Notes under the pieces: generated by a model
Database searches by the model: none
What the model was told of the DNA's origin: nothing
Seen by the model: only the letters and a program-made list of their open reading frames with translations
Program-made: the position numbers and the translations under genes
Assembly (NCBI RefSeq): GCF_000333955.1
Contig: NZ_CAPS01000076.1
Location: 1 to 64,000, forward strand
Source: Rhodococcus sp. AW25M09
GTDB lineage: Bacteria > Actinomycetota > Actinomycetes > Mycobacteriales > Mycobacteriaceae
DNA length: 64,000 nt
Direction: 5' to 3'
Part shown: in pieces, positions 16,683-25,477 of the stretch
Layout: every line of letters starts with the position of its first letter
Numbering within the stretch: the stretch's first letter is position 1

Positions 16683-16715
16683 AGACCGTCCATCTTAGCG
16701 CTGGGAGGACCACCT

Positions 16716-16745
16716 CCCGATGCGGGCCGCACGACCCGCATCGGG
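16716..16745 (-). terminator. Hairpin downstream of car
   Basis: Perfect 11-bp stem CCCGATGCGGG (16716-16726) / CCCGCATCGGG (16735-16745) with an 8-nt loop, 8 bp after the car stop. An adjacent shorter palindrome (GGGAGG...CCTCCC, about 16703-16718) could form on the same RNA. No T-run. Probable terminator for car. Confidence 0.6.
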
Positions 16746-16752
16746 AACGTCG

Positions 16753-19700
16753 CTAGCGCTCGCTGACCAGACCGAGTGCCACGAGATCGGACAGATACTT
16801 CTCGATGAGTTCGCGCCCCAGGTGTGGAATCTCACCGATGGCAGCTGCGAATTCGTCCGCCGGCAGAATGGCACCGGACGACGGGTGTTGGGGACGCGCG
16901 TACGAGTGAATGAGGGGAAGCAGCGAGTGCGACCGCTGCTTGTCCGGTAGCGACTCGACCGCTGTGCTGAAACGCTGGAACCACTCGTCGTAGTTCTCGA
17001 CGATCTCGATGTCGCGACCGGCCTCACGGAGCCAGTCGACGAACGTGTCCAGCGAGATGTTGTCATCGTGTGGGTTGAGAATGTCGAAGGTTCGGTAGCC
17101 CGACAGGTCGTCGCCCGCGATCGTCGTGATGGCAGCAGCGCTGAAATCTGCAGGGAGCCCGTCGTAGTGGGCCAGTGGCCGTCCTTGCTCATCGGTCGGT
17201 GCGCCGGTGCCGGTGGCGTAGAACGTCCGTGGAGCCAAACCGGTGGCCACCACCGACAGGATCAGCCGGGTGAAGACATCCGGAACGTTGAGCTGTCCCG
17301 ACCATCTGCTGTGCGCCAGGATCATATCGGAGCGGAAGACCGACACCGGTAGATCGAACTCGTCGAACGCATTGCGCAACAACACTTCACCGGCCCACTT
17401 GGAGTTGCCGTAGCCGTTGGCGTAAGAGTCGTCGACCGCGCGCGACGGGCTGTCCGTGCGGATGTCGCCGTTCTCTCGGAAGTTATCGACGCCCACTGCA
17501 ACGGCTACCGTCGACAGGTAAGTGATCGGTTTGACGTGATGGGTGCGCGCAAGCCGGATCACCTCGCCCGTTCCGACGACGTTGGGGCCGAAGAGATGCT
17601 CGTACGGGAGTGCATGATTGACCAGCGCGGCGGGGTGGACGATGCGATCGACCCGCTCGGACAGCCTCGCGAAGGCATCTTCGGCCAACCCGAACCGAGG
17701 CGTGCCGAGATCGCCTGCCACGACCTCGAGGGCGGCGTCGGCCAACGTCCGGTAGCGATCGGACAGTTCTGCGTCGCCGCTGTCGAAGGCCGCGTCGAGT
17801 CGAGCTCGCGCGTCGGAGTCGGAGCGTCCGCGCACCAGGCAGATCACCCTGCCGCCGGCCTCGGCTATGCGCTCGAGCCACTCCAGGCACAGGAAGCGGC
17901 CGAGATATCCGTTGGCACCGGTCAACAGAACCGTGTCGGTTCGGTTCCCAGGCTTGGGAAGATGGCGCGCGGCATCGAGTAGAGCATCGTCGAGAAACGC
18001 AGACAGGCTCAGGTCGGAGGCGTGGGCTACGGTTGCGTCGCGACCGTGGACCGATGCGAAGGTTGCGGTGTCGGAATCGCTGTCGCGGGCCGAGGTGATG
18101 TACTCGGCCAGTGCATTCAGGTCCATGGCAGGCCCGGTAATGACACCGACCGGTACATCGACATCGTAGATGTCTCGCAACAGTGTCGAGAACGTCAACG
18201 CCGACAACGAATCTCCGCCGAGATCGCTGAAGTGGGCATCGGGCCTGATGTCGGAGGTCTCGCATCCGAGCAGGGCCTGTGCGGCGTCCCCGACCGTGGT
18301 CAGCACGGGGGCGTCGGCACCGCTGCGTCGAAGCTCGCGCAGGCGCTCGTTCTGACCCGACTCGAGTTCTGCGTAGCGGCGCTCGAGCTCGGCACCATAG
18401 CGTTCGACGAGTTTGGGTCGCAGTTGCTTGCCTGCACCGGACAGCAGTCCGTTTTGCTGCGTGAACGGTTGACGCTCGATCGTCACCTCACGCGGAATCT
18501 CGTACGAGTTCAACGATTCCGCCCGTGCGATGTGCTGCAGCGATTCGATGATCGAACCGGCCGTCGTATTCTGTTGAGCCGGAACGACGACAGCCAGCAG
18601 GTAGGAGCGTTGGCTGTTGCCGTAGACAAAGATCTGATCGACCAGGTCGCTCGTACCGAACAGTGCTTCGAGGCGTGCCAGCGCCACGAACTCGCCCTGA
18701 GCCAGCTTCAGAACGTTCTTGCGGCGATCGACATAGGCGAGCCGGTCCGGCTCGATCTCGGCGACGACATCGCCCGTGCGATAGAAGCCCTCGGAGTCGA
18801 AGACGTCGGCGGTGACGTCGGGACGTTTGTAGTAGCCGGGAATGATGGACGCCGTCTTGAGGAGTAGTTCGCCACGCGGATGCGGAGTGTCGGTGGAGAA
18901 GTAGCCGAGCTCGGGCACGTCGTCGAGCTTGTATTCGATCACCGGTGGCCGCGCAACGACGCCGTCGTGCAACACCATTCCGGCCTCGGTCGAGCCGTAG
19001 TTGTCACGAACCCGCACATCGAGCAACTCCGTGACGAACTCCTTGACCTCAGGGGCGATCGGTGCGGTGCCGACCATCGCCGCCAGGATGCGTCCGCCGA
19101 AGATTGCTGTCCTGTTGCGCTCCAACACCGCCCGACGCGTCTGCTCGTCGTCGCCCCCGGCAGAGCGTTCTGTCTCCCGATCGATCTCGGCGAGCACGGT
19201 GTGTCGAATCATCTCGCACACACGCGGAATCAGCAGTGCCAACGTGGGTCGAGCAAGCGCGAAATCGTCGAACAGTGTCGACAGGTCGCTGGCTCCTGCG
19301 AAGTGCACGGTCCCGCCTGCGGCCAGAGTCGAGAACACGAGTCCGCGCCCGGCCAGGTGACTCATCGGAAGATAGTCGAGGGTGATGACGGGAAAGGCCG
19401 GCTGGTCGGTAGCTTCTGAGGAGGCGCCGGTGTGGTGCCAGGCACCGGTCCACGCACCGCAGACGATTCGCTCGGTGTGCATCGCACCTTTCGGGGTGCC
19501 GGTGCTACCCGAGGTGTAGATCAGCGTTGCGAGTCGGTCGGGATCCTCGGCGTCGGGTAGAGGAACCTCCGGAAGCTGTGCGCCGTCGCGGATCATGTCG
19601 GTGAGTGGTTGGACGACGACGCCCACTGGTTCGGCGTCCTCGCGGGCGGCCGACATGGTGTGCGCGTGAGCGTCGATCGCTCCGTCGTAGTCGAGCACGA

Positions 19701-20271
19701 TGATTCGGCGAATGGACCGGCAATGCGCTGCAACCTGAACCGCCACGGACAGATTGTCGACACCGGCTGCGAGAACGACCGGTTCGACCTCGCTTGCGAT
19801 CGCGGCCAGCTGGCCGGCGGAGGCACCGGCCTGCAGAGGGACGGCGACTGCGCCCAATCGGATAGTGGCCAATTCGGCGATCACGTAATCGACGCCGGCG
19901 AATCCCAGGGTTGCGAAGAAGTCCCCTGGGGCGATGCCGAGTTCGTCGTGCTTCAGTGCCGAGGCCAGGGCGCCTGCATCGGTCCAGGCCTGACCGTAGG
20001 TGATGGTCTCGAACTGCGGGAGCAGGTGGAGGGTGTGGGCGTCGTCGATCTCTCGGCCGCGGCGGCCGAGTGCCGGTCGATCCGAGTAGCGCGTCATGAT
20101 CTCGGCGACCACGCGGGCGAGGTTGGGCGACAACTCCTGCGCTGCGTCGGCCACCGCGCTGACGGGCTCGGCGGCCCGAAACTCACGGTCGGTCTCGTGC
20201 AGGTCCTGGTATCTACTGCGCTGCCTGCTGTCACGATCCTGTTCGCTGTCGACGGTCAGTGTGTGCGTCAT
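16753..20271 (-). CDS. car: Carboxylic acid reductase (A-PCP-R)
   Basis: 1172-aa multidomain enzyme that reduces carboxylic acids to aldehydes using ATP and NADPH. Adenylation domain about 40-640: P-loop IYTSGSTGTPKGAM at about 251-264, DNYGSTEAG near 423, YRTGDVV near 497, hinge DRRKNVLKL. Carrier domain about 655-730: HFSDLGGDSLSALTF with the phosphopantetheine Ser at about 688. Reductase domain about 760-1172: LLTGANGYLGRFL (Rossmann, about 783-795) and the Tyr/Lys pair in YGNSKWAGE (about 954/958). Length and domain order are those of Nocardia and Mycobacterium CARs. It needs a phosphopantetheinyl transferase encoded elsewhere. The divergent neighbour is an acyl-CoA dehydrogenase across a 279-bp AT-richer control region. 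Confidence 0.97.
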   Translation of the reverse strand: MTHTLTVDSEQDRDSRQRSRYQDLHETDREFRAAEPVSAVADAAQELSPNLARVVAEIMTRYSDRPALGRRGREIDDAHTLHLLPQFETITYGQAWTDAGALASALKHDELGIAPGDFFATLGFAGVDYVIAELATIRLGAVAVPLQAGASAGQLAAIASEVEPVVLAAGVDNLSVAVQVAAHCRSIRRIIVLDYDGAIDAHAHTMSAAREDAEPVGVVVQPLTDMIRDGAQLPEVPLPDAEDPDRLATLIYTSGSTGTPKGAMHTERIVCGAWTGAWHHTGASSEATDQPAFPVITLDYLPMSHLAGRGLVFSTLAAGGTVHFAGASDLSTLFDDFALARPTLALLIPRVCEMIRHTVLAEIDRETERSAGGDDEQTRRAVLERNRTAIFGGRILAAMVGTAPIAPEVKEFVTELLDVRVRDNYGSTEAGMVLHDGVVARPPVIEYKLDDVPELGYFSTDTPHPRGELLLKTASIIPGYYKRPDVTADVFDSEGFYRTGDVVAEIEPDRLAYVDRRKNVLKLAQGEFVALARLEALFGTSDLVDQIFVYGNSQRSYLLAVVVPAQQNTTAGSIIESLQHIARAESLNSYEIPREVTIERQPFTQQNGLLSGAGKQLRPKLVERYGAELERRYAELESGQNERLRELRRSGADAPVLTTVGDAAQALLGCETSDIRPDAHFSDLGGDSLSALTFSTLLRDIYDVDVPVGVITGPAMDLNALAEYITSARDSDSDTATFASVHGRDATVAHASDLSLSAFLDDALLDAARHLPKPGNRTDTVLLTGANGYLGRFLCLEWLERIAEAGGRVICLVRGRSDSDARARLDAAFDSGDAELSDRYRTLADAALEVVAGDLGTPRFGLAEDAFARLSERVDRIVHPAALVNHALPYEHLFGPNVVGTGEVIRLARTHHVKPITYLSTVAVAVGVDNFRENGDIRTDSPSRAVDDSYANGYGNSKWAGEVLLRNAFDEFDLPVSVFRSDMILAHSRWSGQLNVPDVFTRLILSVVATGLAPRTFYATGTGAPTDEQGRPLAHYDGLPADFSAAAITTIAGDDLSGYRTFDILNPHDDNISLDTFVDWLREAGRDIEIVENYDEWFQRFSTAVESLPDKQRSHSLLPLIHSYARPQHPSSGAILPADEFAAAIGEIPHLGRELIEKYLSDLVALGLVSER

Positions 20272-20550
20272 GCTCGACTCCCTCCGACGATGCGCGCCGA
20301 ACCTGTCCGGGCGATCGCGATTGTCCAGTAAATATCGTTATCAAAGGTAAGTATATGCCGGAGCCTGTGGTTCCAATCGTGATGCTCCTCATAGTCCGAT
20401 CGATCTTCGATAGCCGTTCGCGGACCGCAGGACTGCGGACGAGGCTCGACGGGGCCGTCGAAATCGGACTTGTATGGTGAGGTCGTAGTCACACGAGAAG
20501 CCTGCGGAACGACTCGGCTACTGGTGCAACCTTTGTGATCGGAGAAGTGA

Positions 20551-22347
20551 ATGTCGGATGTCCTTTCGCGCCGCGACCTAGATTTTCTGCTGTACGAGTG
20601 GCTGGACGTGGCTGGGTTGACCGCTCGTCCGCGCTTCGCAGAACACTCCCGCGAGACCTTCGATGCGGTGCTGGACCTCAGTGCGGACATCGCCCGCAAA
20701 CACTTCGCGCCGCACAACAAGAAGGCGGATGCGCATGAGCCGACGATGAATCCGGACGGCTCGGTCGAGCTGATTCCCGAGGTCAAGGAAGCACTGGACG
20801 TGTATGCGTCGGCAGGTCTGATCGCCGGGCAATTCGACGAGTCGATCGGCGGTATGCAACTACCGACGACGGTCTCTCGAGCGGCAATGGCATTTTTTCA
20901 AGCCGCGAACGCCGGGACCTCGTCCTATCCGTTTCTCACGATGGCCAATGCCAACCTGATCGCGACACACGGCACACCTGATCAGGTGCGCGACTACGTT
21001 CGGCCCATGCTCGACGGACGCTGGTTCGGAACCATGTGCCTGTCGGAGCCGCAGGCCGGATCGTCGCTGGCGGACATCACAACGAAAGCGGTACCGCAGG
21101 ACGACGGCAGCTTCCGTATCACCGGTACCAAGATGTGGATCTCCGGTGGCGATCACGAACTCACCGAGAACATCGTCCATCTGGTACTTGCGAAGACCCC
21201 CGGAGGCCCGCCCGGGGTCAAGGGAATTTCCCTGTTCATCGTGCCCAAGTTCCTCCCGGACGGTGACGGCGGTATCGGCGAGCGCAACGACATCGTGTTG
21301 GCCGGCCTCAATCACAAGATGGGCAACCGCGGTACCACCAACACCCTGCTGGCGTTCGGCGACGGAACCCATTCTCCCGCTGGGCAACCCGGGGCGATCG
21401 GATTTCTCGTAGCCGAAGAGAACCGCGGATTGTCGTACATGTTCCACATGATGAACGAAGCCCGAATCGGCGTCGGCTTTCTTGCCATTGCGCTCGGCTA
21501 TGTCGGTTACCTGAAGTCGGTCGAGTACGCGAAGACGCGTACTCAGGGACGACCGCTCGGCGCAAAGGATCCGGCAGCGCCCCCGGTCGCGTTGATCGAG
21601 CACGCCGACGTCCGCCGAATGTTGTTGGCGCAGAAATCGTATGTCGAAGGCGCGCTGGCGCTCGGGCTCTACTGCTCACGTCTGGTCGATCATCAGGATT
21701 CGGCGTCCGACGATGCGGAAGCAGCGCGATCGACGCTGCTGCTCGATGTACTGACGCCGATCGCCAAGAGCTGGCCTTCGCAGTGGTGTCTCGAAGCCAA
21801 CAGTCTGGCTATCCAGGTGCACGGCGGCTACGGATACACCCGCGACTACGACGTGGAACAGCATTACCGCGACAACCGTCTCAACCCGATTCATGAAGGT
21901 ACACACGGCATTCAGGGGTTGGACCTGCTCGGCCGCAAGGTGGTCATGCAGAACGGTGCGGGACTGGCGCTGCTCGGGGAGCAGATCTCCGAAACCGTCG
22001 AACGAGCGCGCGCCGCAGGCGATGACGCTGCCCGATACGGAGCGGAACTGCATGCCGAATTCGCCAGAATCGTCGAGGTCACCGCGGCAGTGTGGGGGAC
22101 CGGCGATGCAGCCGTAGCCCTGGCCAACTCCACGGCGTACCTCGAGGCGATGGGGCACATCGTCATTGCCTGGATGTGGCTGGAGCAACTACTGGCCGTC
22201 GGTACCGAAACCGGAGACTTCTACGACGGAAAACGTTCTGCGGCCAAATACTTCTTTGTCTACGAGCTGCCGAAGGTGAAGGTTCAGCTCGATCTGCTGG
22301 CGCGACTGGACCGCACCACCCTCGATATGTCACCCGCCTGGTTCTGA
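20551..22347 (+). CDS. Acyl-CoA dehydrogenase, large (about 600 aa) subfamily
   Basis: 598-aa FAD-dependent acyl-CoA dehydrogenase with an N-terminal helical cap, CLSEPQAGSSLADI and WISGGDHELTENI in the middle beta domain, and QVHGGYGYTRDY / PIHEGTHGIQGLDLLGRK at the C-terminal helical domain; the Glu in HEGTHG is the expected catalytic base. The extra C-terminal about 130 residues are typical of the large AidB/DmdC/FadE5-like group. Ribosome-binding site GGAGAAG precedes the ATG. It is followed after 27 bp by an SDR gene, likely one operon. Acyl substrate unknown. Confidence 0.93.
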   Translation: MSDVLSRRDLDFLLYEWLDVAGLTARPRFAEHSRETFDAVLDLSADIARKHFAPHNKKADAHEPTMNPDGSVELIPEVKEALDVYASAGLIAGQFDESIGGMQLPTTVSRAAMAFFQAANAGTSSYPFLTMANANLIATHGTPDQVRDYVRPMLDGRWFGTMCLSEPQAGSSLADITTKAVPQDDGSFRITGTKMWISGGDHELTENIVHLVLAKTPGGPPGVKGISLFIVPKFLPDGDGGIGERNDIVLAGLNHKMGNRGTTNTLLAFGDGTHSPAGQPGAIGFLVAEENRGLSYMFHMMNEARIGVGFLAIALGYVGYLKSVEYAKTRTQGRPLGAKDPAAPPVALIEHADVRRMLLAQKSYVEGALALGLYCSRLVDHQDSASDDAEAARSTLLLDVLTPIAKSWPSQWCLEANSLAIQVHGGYGYTRDYDVEQHYRDNRLNPIHEGTHGIQGLDLLGRKVVMQNGAGLALLGEQISETVERARAAGDDAARYGAELHAEFARIVEVTAAVWGTGDAAVALANSTAYLEAMGHIVIAWMWLEQLLAVGTETGDFYDGKRSAAKYFFVYELPKVKVQLDLLARLDRTTLDMSPAWF

Positions 22348-22374
22348 GTACGAGCTACAAGGAGATTCACACCC

Positions 22375-23136
22375 ATGTCGATCTTGGACAAATTTCGCCT
22401 CGACGGTCGAGTCGTCATCGTGACCGGCGCATCCTCCGGATTGGGCGTCGCCTTCGCGAAGGCAGCCGCCGAGGCCGGAGCGGACGTGGTACTCGCCGCA
22501 CGGAGAGTGGACAAGTTGGCGCAGACCGCGGAGTTGATCGACAGTGTCGGAGGACGGTCGATCACGGTCGCAACCGATGTGGTCGACCCCGACCAGTGCA
22601 CCGCGATGGTCGATGCCGCGGTGGCAGAGTTCGGCAAGGTCGACGTGCTGATCAACAACGCCGGCGTGGGTACCGCTTACCCGGCGACTCGGGAGACACC
22701 CGAGCAGTTCCGCTCGGTGATCGACATCAACTTGAACGGGTCGTACTGGGCGGCCCAGGCATGTGGCCGGGTGATGGCACCCGGCAGTTCGATCGTGAAC
22801 ATCTCCAGCGTGCTCGGACTCACCACCGCGGGCCTACCGCAGGCTGCGTACAGTGCCAGCAAGGCTGCCATCATCGGTCTCACTCGCGACCTCGCACAGC
22901 AGTGGGGAACACGGAAAGGCATCAGAGTCAACGCCATTGCGCCAGGCTTCTTCCGAAGCGAGATGACGGACTCCTACCAGCCCGGGTACCTGGATTCGAT
23001 GGCCTCACGAATGATCCTCGGCCGCAAGGGCGATCCCGAGGAACTGGCCGCCACTGCGATCTGGCTCGCCTCCGACGCCGGGGGATACGTGACCGGTCAG
23101 ACCATTGCTGTCGACGGCGGAATCACGATCACCTGA
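22375..23136 (+). CDS. SDR-family NAD(P)-dependent oxidoreductase
   Basis: 253-aa classical short-chain dehydrogenase: cofactor motif TGASSGLG (about 18-25), NNAGVG, catalytic Ser in NISSVLG and YSASK (Tyr/Lys), C-terminal AVDGGITIT. Start preceded by AAGGAG. Downstream of the acyl-CoA dehydrogenase by 27 bp, which suggests a role as 3-hydroxyacyl-CoA dehydrogenase/reductase in the same acyl pathway (inference). It converges with the JmjC gene 6 bp away. Confidence 0.92.
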   Translation: MSILDKFRLDGRVVIVTGASSGLGVAFAKAAAEAGADVVLAARRVDKLAQTAELIDSVGGRSITVATDVVDPDQCTAMVDAAVAEFGKVDVLINNAGVGTAYPATRETPEQFRSVIDINLNGSYWAAQACGRVMAPGSSIVNISSVLGLTTAGLPQAAYSASKAAIIGLTRDLAQQWGTRKGIRVNAIAPGFFRSEMTDSYQPGYLDSMASRMILGRKGDPEELAATAIWLASDAGGYVTGQTIAVDGGITIT

Positions 23137-23142
23137 CGGCTG

Positions 23143-24405
23143 TTACACGGCCGTCGTCACGGCGATGCCTTCGCGAATCAGCCTGCGCGCAATGACGAGT
23201 GCGTCGTCGGTGTCGAGGCCTGGCAGCGAGTCCAGACGGCAGGGTGTACCGCGCGCAATCTGTTCGAGAGCATCGGCGCACTGGGTCGGCATCGTCACGG
23301 TCTTGTTGCGCAGCACTATCGATACGCCGTCCGTCCCGCGCACGATGCGAGCGATGACGCCGGCCCGGAGCCGAATGGAATCCTCGCCTCGCAATGCCCC
23401 CATGGCGGCCACACTCTGCAGAGGCCGCACCGGTGCCGGTCGGACGAGATCGTCGTACCGATCGGCGACGCGGTCGGCGAGGCGGCGAACCGCGTCGGGA
23501 TCTCGGTCGATCTCGTCGAGGGCGGTGCGCATGGCATCGAGAACTCGGTGGACGTGGGGTACGACGGACTCTGGATCGGTTGGATCGAATCCGGCGGGTA
23601 GCGGAGCACGCACACTCTCGACGTCACCGAGGGCTTTCAGCGCGTGATGAGCGATGTCGTAGTCATTGAACGACGCGACCCCGACTGTCAGGTGAATGGT
23701 GGTATCTCCGAGGGCCTGAGCCGAGTGAATCCACCCGCGAGGAAGGTAGAGCACGTCCCCGGGTTCGAGCACGACATCCAGTGCGGGAGAGTTCGACGCC
23801 TGCTCTTCGACGGCCGAACGCCGGTCGGACCACGGCTGATTGTTGAGTGGATGGACGTGTACCGGCGAGTGAACGATCCACCGCTTGGTGCCTGCGATCT
23901 GAACAACGAACACGTCGTGCACGTCGTAGTGAGGCGAAAAGCCCTGTGACGCTGCCGGTGTGACGTACGAATTCACCTGGGCGGGATGGCCTAGCTCGCG
24001 AACGAGGTCACCGACGAAATGGATCAGCGGTGGCCACAAGCGGTGCAGACCCTGCAAAACGAGGGTATTCCCGGCCGCGAACGATTCCAGCACCGCACCC
24101 GAGTCGATCTGGTCGGTCACCTCTGCTCCGAACCCACCGGAGGCCGTGAAGTGCGTTTTGTCCACCAGCCGGCCGTCCTTGGCCATGCGCACGAACGGTG
24201 TGCGTACTCCGCGTTCGGCAATCAGCTCGTCCACCGCATCGAGCGTCATCAGATCATCGAACGTCTCCGGTAGGTCAGCGGACCGCGTCAGCCTGGGAGC
24301 GATACCCCAGAACCGATCTGCGAATGTCTCGAGGTCGAGGCCGGTGAGACGACGGAGCGCGGACCGGTGATCCGATCCGCGCTCGTCGCTCGACTCAGTG
24401 ATCAA
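23143..24405 (-). CDS. JmjC/cupin_4-type Fe(II)/2-oxoglutarate oxygenase
   Basis: 420 aa. The jelly-roll core contains the facial triad HYD (His159, Asp161) in GFSPHYDVHDVFVVQ and the distal His227 in LPRGWIHSAQ, with GTKRWIV between; the C-terminal half is helical, ending in a winged-helix-like region as in bacterial ribosomal-oxygenase relatives (YcfD/RoxA group). Relatives hydroxylate Arg, His or Asn of proteins. The annotated start is TTG at 24405, overlapping the stop of the upstream repeat-peptide gene as TTGA, implying translational coupling. Because its nearest partner is a tiny repeat peptide rich in Asn/His/Asp, the peptide is the obvious candidate substrate (inference). Confidence 0.88.
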   Translation of the reverse strand: MITESSDERGSDHRSALRRLTGLDLETFADRFWGIAPRLTRSADLPETFDDLMTLDAVDELIAERGVRTPFVRMAKDGRLVDKTHFTASGGFGAEVTDQIDSGAVLESFAAGNTLVLQGLHRLWPPLIHFVGDLVRELGHPAQVNSYVTPAASQGFSPHYDVHDVFVVQIAGTKRWIVHSPVHVHPLNNQPWSDRRSAVEEQASNSPALDVVLEPGDVLYLPRGWIHSAQALGDTTIHLTVGVASFNDYDIAHHALKALGDVESVRAPLPAGFDPTDPESVVPHVHRVLDAMRTALDEIDRDPDAVRRLADRVADRYDDLVRPAPVRPLQSVAAMGALRGEDSIRLRAGVIARIVRGTDGVSIVLRNKTVTMPTQCADALEQIARGTPCRLDSLPGLDTDDALVIARRLIREGIAVTTAV

Positions 24406-24659
24406 GCGCTGCCGTCCGCACCGCCGTCGTGTCCGTTGGGGTTGGATCCGCCGTCGGCCGGGCCTTCGCCCGCTCCGGCGGGACCGTCGGCTCCGCCGTC
24501 GTGACCGTCAGGGTTCGATCCGCCGTCGGCCGGGCCTTCGCCCCCTCCGGCGGTGCCGTCGGCTCCGCCGTCGTGGCCGCCGGGGTTGGATCCGCCGTCT
24601 GCTGGGCCTTCGCCTGCGGCTCCGCCCGAAGTGGTGATGTCGTCGTCGTTGATGCTCAT
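24402..24659 (-). CDS. Small Gly/Asp-rich repeat peptide, candidate RiPP precursor
   Basis: 85 aa. Leader-like N-terminus MSINDDDITTSGGAA, then three near-identical 24-residue units (17-40, 41-64, 65-85, the last shortened), each containing EGPADGGSNPxGHDGGADG. Variable positions are x (G, D, N) and the residue after ADG (T, P, S). Each unit offers one Asn, one His and several Asp. It has no Cys or aromatic residue and is highly acidic. GGAAGG precedes the ATG. The stop overlaps the JmjC oxygenase start. I recall similar 'DGGADGG' peptides annotated only as BatC-like or hypothetical in actinobacteria; no function is established to my knowledge. Confidence 0.8.
   Translation of the reverse strand: MSINDDDITTSGGAAGEGPADGGSNPGGHDGGADGTAGGGEGPADGGSNPDGHDGGADGPAGAGEGPADGGSNPNGHDGGADGSA
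24405..24611 (-). repeat. Three in-frame 72-bp tandem repeats
   Basis: Units at 24540-24611, 24468-24539 and 24405-24467 (truncated) encode the 24-residue peptide repeats. Differences between copies include both synonymous and amino-acid-changing sites, so the array is an older duplication under protein-level constraint, not a recent sequencing or slippage artefact. Confidence 0.85.
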
Positions 24660-24841
24660 CGAGGTCCTTCCAGTCGTGGAGGTTCGTGTGCCCGCGCAGT
24701 GCGAGAACACCGAGGGTATTGACGCAAACTCTGTTCTTCAAACAGCGTCGGATCGAGAATTTCAGACCGATTCGTGCGGGTCCTCTTCGAGTCCGACGGT
24801 TCGACACTAGACCTCGGGGTCGGCCGTGGGACCATGGAACG

Positions 24842-25450
24842 ATGGAGCGATCCCCGGCGCAGCACGTGGTGCTGCTCGACGACGAAGGCCGCGCTGTCGG
24901 CACACAGGACAAGACCACCGTCCACACGCTTTCGACCCCACTGCATCTGGCATTTTCCAGTTACGTGGTCAGGTCCGACGGTGCGGTTCTCCTTACACGG
25001 AGAGCATCGACCAAGACGACCTGGCCCGGGGTGCTGACCAACAGCTGTTGCGGCCACCCGGCACCGGGTGAGGATCTCGGCGATGCAGTGCTGCGACGAA
25101 TCGGCGAGGAACTGGGGCTGCATGCGAGTTCGGCCGAATTGGTACTTCCGCACTTTCGGTATCGGGCCGTCATGGACAACGGAATCGTGGAGAACGAGAT
25201 CTGTCCCGTGTATCGCGTCAGGGTGGACGAGCACGCGTCGCTCGATCCCGATCCGCTCGAAGTCGAGGAGACTCGATGGGTGTCGTGGCCAGAATTCTCT
25301 GCCGGCGTGCTCGACGGCAGCATCGACGTATCACCGTGGTGCCGAACGCAAGTGGAGCAATTGACCGCTGTGGCCGACGAGCCGCTGGCCTGGCCGAGTG
25401 CGGCCGACGATCTGCTGCCTCCCGCCGCCCGCCGTGCCGACACCCACTGA
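24842..25450 (+). CDS. idi: Isopentenyl-diphosphate delta-isomerase, type 1
   Basis: 202-aa Nudix-fold enzyme interconverting IPP and DMAPP for isoprenoid synthesis. Catalytic cysteine region TWPGVLTNSCCGHP (Cys about 69), Nudix-like RRIGEELGL, and the second catalytic site ENEICPVYRV (Glu about 119) are intact; length is normal for type 1. The ATG at 24842 was chosen because the family starts here (QHVVLLDDEG); an ATG 8 bp upstream is out of frame. It is divergent from the repeat-peptide/JmjC pair. Followed after 27 bp by a Nudix hydrolase. Confidence 0.93.
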   Translation: MERSPAQHVVLLDDEGRAVGTQDKTTVHTLSTPLHLAFSSYVVRSDGAVLLTRRASTKTTWPGVLTNSCCGHPAPGEDLGDAVLRRIGEELGLHASSAELVLPHFRYRAVMDNGIVENEICPVYRVRVDEHASLDPDPLEVEETRWVSWPEFSAGVLDGSIDVSPWCRTQVEQLTAVADEPLAWPSAADDLLPPAARRADTH

Positions 25451-25477
25451 TATCGCCGGGCCTGTGGTGTTCGTGCT

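Noticed and set aside
24402-24659. Reading the peptide as a collagen-like or cell-wall-anchored repeat protein
   Set aside because: No signal peptide, membrane segment or sorting motif, and Gly is not at every third position.
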